This document shows, piece after piece, positions 8,122 through 12,418 of a stretch of 12,418 nucleotides of DNA. This DNA comes from Acanthamoeba lenticulata (taxonomy: Eukaryota > Discosea > Longamoebia > Acanthamoebidae), in NCBI GenBank assembly GCA_002179805.1, contig NAVB01000743.1, positions 1-12,418 on the forward strand. Direction: 5' to 3'. Within the stretch, counting starts at the first letter, position 1. Every line of letters starts with the position of its first letter. Made by a program: the position numbers and the translations under genes. The notes below the pieces were generated by a model. The model made no database searches. It saw nothing but the letters and a program-made list of their open reading frames with translations, and was not told the DNA's origin.

Positions 8122-8154
8122 TAAAATGGGACGACTTGAATAATCCTAGCTGTA
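8122..8154 (-). repeat. Right TIR of copy B, abutting thiolase stop
   Basis: Reads as the complement of TACAGCTAGGATTATTCAAG plus TCGTCCCATTTTA. Its outer TA (8153-8154) is two bases from the thiolase stop codon at 8157-8159. Confidence 0.85.
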
Positions 8155-8156
8155 TT

Positions 8157-10206
8157 TTATAAATGAGCATTAACAAAAACACTTTGGTTGTACTTCTTGT
8201 AAAGGGTCACTACAGCAGCACTGCCAAGACCGAAATTATGTTGCAAAGCCACTTTAGCTCCATCAACTTGGCGTTTTGCTGCTAATCCACGTAACTACAA
8301 TAACTCTGGTTAAAAAGACTGCAACACTATTAATCAGATACTACACAATAAATCAATTTACCTGCCAACATAATTCAGCACATTGAGCCAAGCCTGTAGC
8401 TCCAATTGGGTGTCCTTTGGATTGTAAACCGCCACTTGGGTTAACCACCCATTTATGGCCAACCTGTTTGTTGTTCAATGTACAATTATAAATTTTTTGA
8501 TAATTAAATATTATAGTTACCAATAGTTACCTGAAATAGTTCGCCACCAGCACTATTTTTTATCCACCGACCTGAATCAACAAGTTTTCCACCTTCGCCT
8601 TTGTTGCATAAGCCAACTGCTTCCATAACCAATAATTCATTTATCGAAAAACAATCATGAACCTATAAAAGTTGATCTAATAAATGAAAACGTAGATTTT
8701 GTTTGTAATATAATATATGAGAAAAATTTTTACCTCCAGTACATCTATATCTTGAGGGGACATATTTGCTTTTTGAAAAACTTGTTGAGCAGCTTTTTTA
8801 GTCAGGTCATAACCACACAAATTAGCATAACTAAAAACAACTTGTTAGCCCATTATATAGAAAATTGTAGATAATTTTACTTACCTTTTGTTATCTATGT
8901 CAAATGTTGATGGAAGATCAGAAACCAATGCTTGTGCTACAATTTCTATTGCTTGTTGTTCCAATTTATGCTTCTTGACGAAGTCTTCATTGCATATAAG
9001 AGCAGCTGCTGCACCATCAGCAGTAGAACATGCTTGGAAAAGAGTAATTGGCCCCCATAACCTACGTGATGCATCAGAAATGACCTAATAACCAAGTTAA
9101 TAACCAAGTTAATATCTTGCAATTTTTTTAAACAATGAAAACAAAAAGATTGTATGTACTGAAAGAGGAATTTCTTTTTGGAGTAAAGCATATGGATTAA
9201 AGACTGAATGTTTGTGGTTTTTGTATGAAAGAATATGCAAATGTGCATTTGTAGAGTTATATTTGTGTTGGTGCTCCAATGCAGCTTCTAGATTGTGAAA
9301 ATATCAGATACAATAATACAATTAGATATTTACTCATCAATAAGCTAACTTACCTCCAAACATTTTGATTACATTGCTTGTCATTTCATTAAGGTTGTTG
9401 ATTTGCTGGCTAAACGATTCCCCTCAAAACAATCAGCAATTAATTTATTATCAAAACAAATTATCATACCGGGAAGCACCACAACCAAACATGTAAGCAA
9501 AATGATGAGCAACAGGACTAGAATAACCAGAATCGGTGTACTGTCAATAAAACAAATACAACATGGTCAATACATTTTATTGACAATTTTCATATCAAGT
9601 GCCTTTCCTACCTTTTGGGACAAGTTTCTTTCCATTTTTTCAAAGCCAAGGGCTAGAGTACATGAATAAAGGCCCCCAACTACAAAATTTCTATACAATT
9701 TTGGTTAATGACAACCACATAACCACCACAGTATAATACCTTACCGTGCAACAAAGAGAGCAGTTGATCCAGTGGAGCAATTATTGTTTACATTAATTAC
9801 TGGCACTCCTGTGAGACCCATCTCATATACAGCGCGCTGCCCTGTTTGTGGATACTGATAAGAAATATTGAACATCAGTAGAAATTGGAGCAGTTGGGAG
9901 GGACCGCAAGTTGGTTCTCCATAGCAGTAGCCTGCAACAACTGCCTCGACCTCAGAATAAGAGAGCCGAGCATCTTGCAAGGCAGCCGTAACAGCTTCTT
10001 TGGCCATTTGTGGGTAGTCTGCCCCGTGCTGAGCTCTTGTAAACCTTCCCTCTTATACATGAGTATGAAAGCAAAAATCAATGTCAACGGTGCACCACCT
10101 ACCTCGTCATGCCAACGCCAACTACAAAAACGCGGGCATTGTGATGTATTGATCCTATGGACTCAGTTCCATGAGAGCTTGAAACGACAGGTGGTGAACT
10201 CTGCAT
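8157..10206 (-). CDS. SCP-2/SCP-x-type peroxisomal thiolase (acetyl-CoA C-acyltransferase)
   Basis: Cleaves 3-oxoacyl-CoA with CoA, as in peroxisomal oxidation of branched-chain or sterol side-chain acyl-CoAs. Twelve exons join in frame: 10206-10103, 10044-9905, 9841-9745, 9690-9612, 9540-9470, 9409-9354, 9287-9160, 9084-8885, 8830-8734, 8662-8531, 8463-8362, 8294-8157 (447 aa). Residues 29-35 read VVGVGMT. Nucleophile Cys103 lies in [15 protein letters not shown]. The SCP-x signature [11 protein letters not shown] follows, then VHDCF (His326, replacing the NEAF motif of other thiolases) and [17 protein letters not shown] (His386). It ends NAHL: Ala-His-Leu fits a type 1 peroxisomal targeting signal. 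No SCP2 lipid-transfer domain follows, unlike animal SCP-x. Start ATG 10206 is the only one near the first motif. Codons and introns are AT-rich, unlike the GC-rich genes around it. A transposon end lies just past the stop. Family identity is very sure. Confidence 0.95.
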
Positions 10207-10388
10207 CTCTGACAGTCTTGGTGGTGACGAAAAAAGAGCGGCTGCAGTCTAAAAAAGAGCAGCGGGCCACTAACTTGCGGTGGGTGGAAAAAACACCCCA
10301 CTGTCAGCGCGTGGGGCAACGAGAAGGAGGAGAGGTGTCAAGTCCAACACAGCACCATCACCACAACAACCAACAACTAGATCACACG
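10207..10388. promoter_or_regulatory. Divergent intergenic region (thiolase / armadillo gene)
   Basis: Only 182 bp separate the two divergent start codons, so both promoters must overlap here or lie in the 5' exons. A 10-bp direct repeat AAAAAAGAGC occurs at 10230-10239 and 10251-10260 (21 bp apart). A short hairpin GGGTG-GAAAAAA-CACCC lies near 10284-10299. No TATA box is clear. Regulatory role is inferred from position alone. Confidence 0.45.
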
Positions 10389-12330
10389 ATGAGCAACCAA
10401 TCTAGAGGACGCCGTTCCACGACCGGTCTGGCCACTCCCTCGAATGAAAGCCTTGAGGACCTTTTGAGGGCGCTCGAGCCTGACAGCCAATCCAGTGGAG
10501 GCCCCACGCCTGCCGCCCAGTCCTCTAAAATTTCTACGTCTGAGCTGGAGGATTTGATCGCTGGATTGGATGACGTTGCGGTCGACTCCTCCCGGGGCAA
10601 AGCTGCGCCACCTAAGCCTGCCGGTGGTGGTGGTGGAGACGACCTCGAGAATCTGCTGAAGGAGCTGGAGGGCGCTCAGGGCTCAGCGCGCCCTGTTGCT
10701 TCTTCTGCTCCCACCAGTCGTGGTACCCCTCCGCCGTCCACGGCGGTTGGTCGAGGAGGTGCACCAGCGCCACAGTCCCGCCAATCGGTTGGTGACGTCG
10801 ACGCCCTCCTTGACGCGACCCTCAACTCTTTGGAGTCCTCTACTTACGGCCGGTACACTTTTCGTTTCCTTCCTCTCACCTCCCCATGGTACTCTAGGGT
10901 TATAAATTTAAAAAAATATAATAAAAAAAATAAAAAATACATACTAACGTATTTATAAACGTTTAGTTGGAATACTAAAATCGCGGCATATGTCCTCCTT
11001 TGTGTCTGGCGTGGTGCGCACACACGCCGTTTTCACACAGGGGAGGAGCGCCACAGAGCAAGCCGCCCGGCTCCGGCGAGAGCAGCATGGACGCCATCCT
11101 CCACAACCTGAATGCCTCCCTCCACGAGGGTGCATCTCCTATTACAAAGGACATTCTGAGCCTCTCCTCTTCGTCCGAAGGAACCCAGGAGCTGGCCCTC
11201 CGCAACATTATCAACTTTTGCCTCGAGGGTATGTGTCCTCCTCACCTCTCCTTTTTCTTCTTTCGTCCCTTTCTCCAACTCTTCTTTTGGAAAGGGCCTC
11301 CTTTCTTTTCCGGCCCACCTCCACATGCCGCGTAGAGGCAACTAGCTCAGTTACTCTTCTTGTGTGTGTGTGTGTGTGGTATGTGCCGTTTGGACACGTG
11401 GCCGTTCAGAGCCCAACAGAGTCGTGGTGAGGCAGAAAGATGGCATCCCGCCCGTGGTCAAGCTGCTCAGCTCTCCTAATCCGGAGATCCAGGCCCTCGC
11501 TGCCCACGCCATTGCCAATCTTGCTCTGAACGGTGCCCGCCTCCGTTTCCCCCCCCCCCATTCGTTTCCCCCTCCCCTCCTCTTCCTCTTCTTCTTCTTC
11601 CTTCTCACGTGTCGTTGTCATGGTGTTGCTCTCTTTCTTCCATCCTCAAATTCCTGCGGCACACCACCCACCAACAGTTGAGAACAGGGCCGCAGTGCGC
11701 AGCACGCGGACTGCCATTCCTTCACTCGTACAGATCCTGTCCTCACGCGATGCCACCGCCCAGGAAAAAGCTCTCACTGCTATCTCTAACCTCTGCGTTG
11801 ACGATCGTACCTAGACTCTATCCCCAAACATCCAAACAACTCCTCCCCCCCCCAAATCAGCAAAACGAAAACAAAAACAATCCACATCCCCAAAGTATGA
11901 GATATTTATTCATTTATTCAAATAAGTTGGCGTGGTGGGTCTAACACACGTCCCAAACGTGCAGCCGCCAACAGGCAAGAGTTCCGTCTGGCGGGTGTCA
12001 CCGAGAAGGTTGTGCTGGCCCTTTCCTCGAGCAGTGACGACGTCGTTAAGCGTGCTCTCACCGTGATCGTCAATACCTCGTTCGATCGTACGTCGGGACC
12101 TTGCATGCATTTATTTATCTATCTCCACAGCTAGTTCTTACTTTCTTTCTTTCTTGATTTGTTTACGCGCCTTATGCACTCTCCGTGGTGTAAAACCTGC
12201 ACAGCCGAGGCTCAGCGGGAGCTGGCGAGTTCTAGTGGCATCTTTTCTATCGTGCCGCTTCTCAACTCGCCCAACATCGAGAAGCAGACCAATTCGGCGT
12301 GGGCTTTGGCTGCCCTCACCATGGGCGGAG
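10389..12330 (+). CDS. Armadillo-repeat protein with N-terminal LD-like motifs (3'-partial)
   Basis: Six exons are visible: 10389-10852, 11041-11228, 11410-11532, 11678-11806, 11965-12087, 12205-12330, with a donor GT at 12331 showing it continues (384 codons so far). Residues 1-170 are low-complexity (Ser, Pro, Gly, Ala) with five short acidic amphipathic motifs: LEDLLRALE (22-30), LEDLIAGLD (53-61), LENLLKELE (86-94), VDALLDATLNSLE (137-149), MDAILHNLNASL (171-182). These resemble paxillin-type LD motifs. Armadillo repeats follow from about residue 185 (IPPVVKLLSSPNPEIQALAA; IPSLVQILSSRDATAQEKAL; AWALAALTMGG). Armadillo proteins serve as helical scaffolds in adhesion, signalling or transport; the LD-like motifs suggest docking of partners, by inference. 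Exons 3-6 are 123-129 bp, bounded by phase-1 introns, one repeat each. The 5' end is divergent from the thiolase gene. The specific family is not recognised. Confidence 0.85.
11360..11379. repeat. (TG)n tract in intron 2 of armadillo gene
   Basis: A TG run lies in the 181-bp intron 11229-11409. Confidence 0.85.
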
Positions 12331-12418
12331 GTACAACGACCAGGCCTTGCTCCGTCTCGGCTGCCTGTCCCCTTTGTTTCCCCTCCTCCCCCAAACATTT
12401 GGGCCACGCGTTCACGCA

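Larger units (their letters stand above)
5242..8154. mobile_element. 2.9-kb TIR transposon (copy B), IS630/Tc1/mariner-like, with nested insertion
   Basis: The left end 5242-5274 and the inverted right end 8122-8154 share a TIR of about 33 bp (TACAGCTAGG, then TTATTCAAGTCGTCCC) with one or two differences. Both are bounded by TA. Inside are a minus-strand accessory gene (5378-6132) and a plus-strand DDE transposase (6409-7422), divergent from a common spacer. The two ends differ just inside the TIR: the left has GAAAAAAATTTCGGTTGCC plus a C-rich block, the right has a CACGATATGT block. Without the nested 275-bp copy it would be about 2.64 kb. The pairing of these two ends is the simplest reading, but recombination between copies is possible. 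Confidence 0.75.

Noticed and set aside
8157..8200. Thiolase truncated by the transposon, losing an SCP2 domain
   Set aside because: Not supported: the thiolase fold runs to its usual last strand (AAVVTLYKK) and the protein ends in a PTS1-type tripeptide. Many organisms encode the thiolase without the SCP2 domain.
8888..9088. Plus-strand 66-codon frame
   Set aside because: Antisense shadow of thiolase exon 8.
9885..10388. Plus-strand extension of the armadillo ORF upstream of ATG 10389
   Set aside because: It lies antisense to thiolase exons 1 and 2 and has no protein-like character. The ATG at 10389 starts the recognisable protein.

Overview
This is intron-dense eukaryotic nuclear DNA. Almost every coding stretch is cut by short GT...AG introns of about 40-260 bp, many of them C/T-rich or carrying TG, GA or TCC microsatellites. 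The genes encode an animal-type protein tyrosine phosphatase, a plastin-like actin-binding protein, a peroxisomal SCP-x-type thiolase and an armadillo-repeat protein. Together with the GC-rich codon use of most genes, this fits a free-living amoeba (Amoebozoa, Acanthamoeba-like). That placement is an inference from gene content and style, not proof. There are no prokaryotic operons, tRNA or rRNA genes, or CRISPR arrays that I can see.

Layout. 1-422 (+): the last two exons of a protein tyrosine phosphatase. 423-692: spacer. 693-4060 (+): a complete ten-exon gene for a 742-residue protein made of a degenerate EF-hand-like N-terminus, two CH domains, a long coiled coil and a PH domain. 4061-4616: poorly conserved DNA with a possible two-exon minus-strand fragment and a decayed transposon end. 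4617-8154: a nest of related TIR transposons. These are a 386-bp non-autonomous copy (4617-5002), a GCGTTT/GCGATT repeat tract (5013-5241) and a 2.9-kb element (5242-8154). The large element has a minus-strand zinc-knuckle/coiled-coil accessory gene and a plus-strand DDE transposase broken by two stop codons. It is itself interrupted by a 275-bp miniature copy (7501-7775). 8157-10206 (-): a complete twelve-exon SCP-2/SCP-x-type thiolase of 447 residues ending in a PTS1-like tripeptide. 10207-10388: a 182-bp shared upstream region. 10389-12330 (+): the first six exons of an armadillo-repeat protein with a string of LD-like motifs, running off the window.

How they relate. The four host genes show no shared pathway. 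The plastin-like and armadillo proteins could both belong to cortex, adhesion or cytoskeleton biology, but that is inference. The thiolase and armadillo genes are divergent neighbours. The large transposon ends two bases beyond the thiolase stop codon, so it probably supplies that gene's 3' UTR. The thiolase is clearly AT-richer in codons and introns than the plastin-like and armadillo genes.
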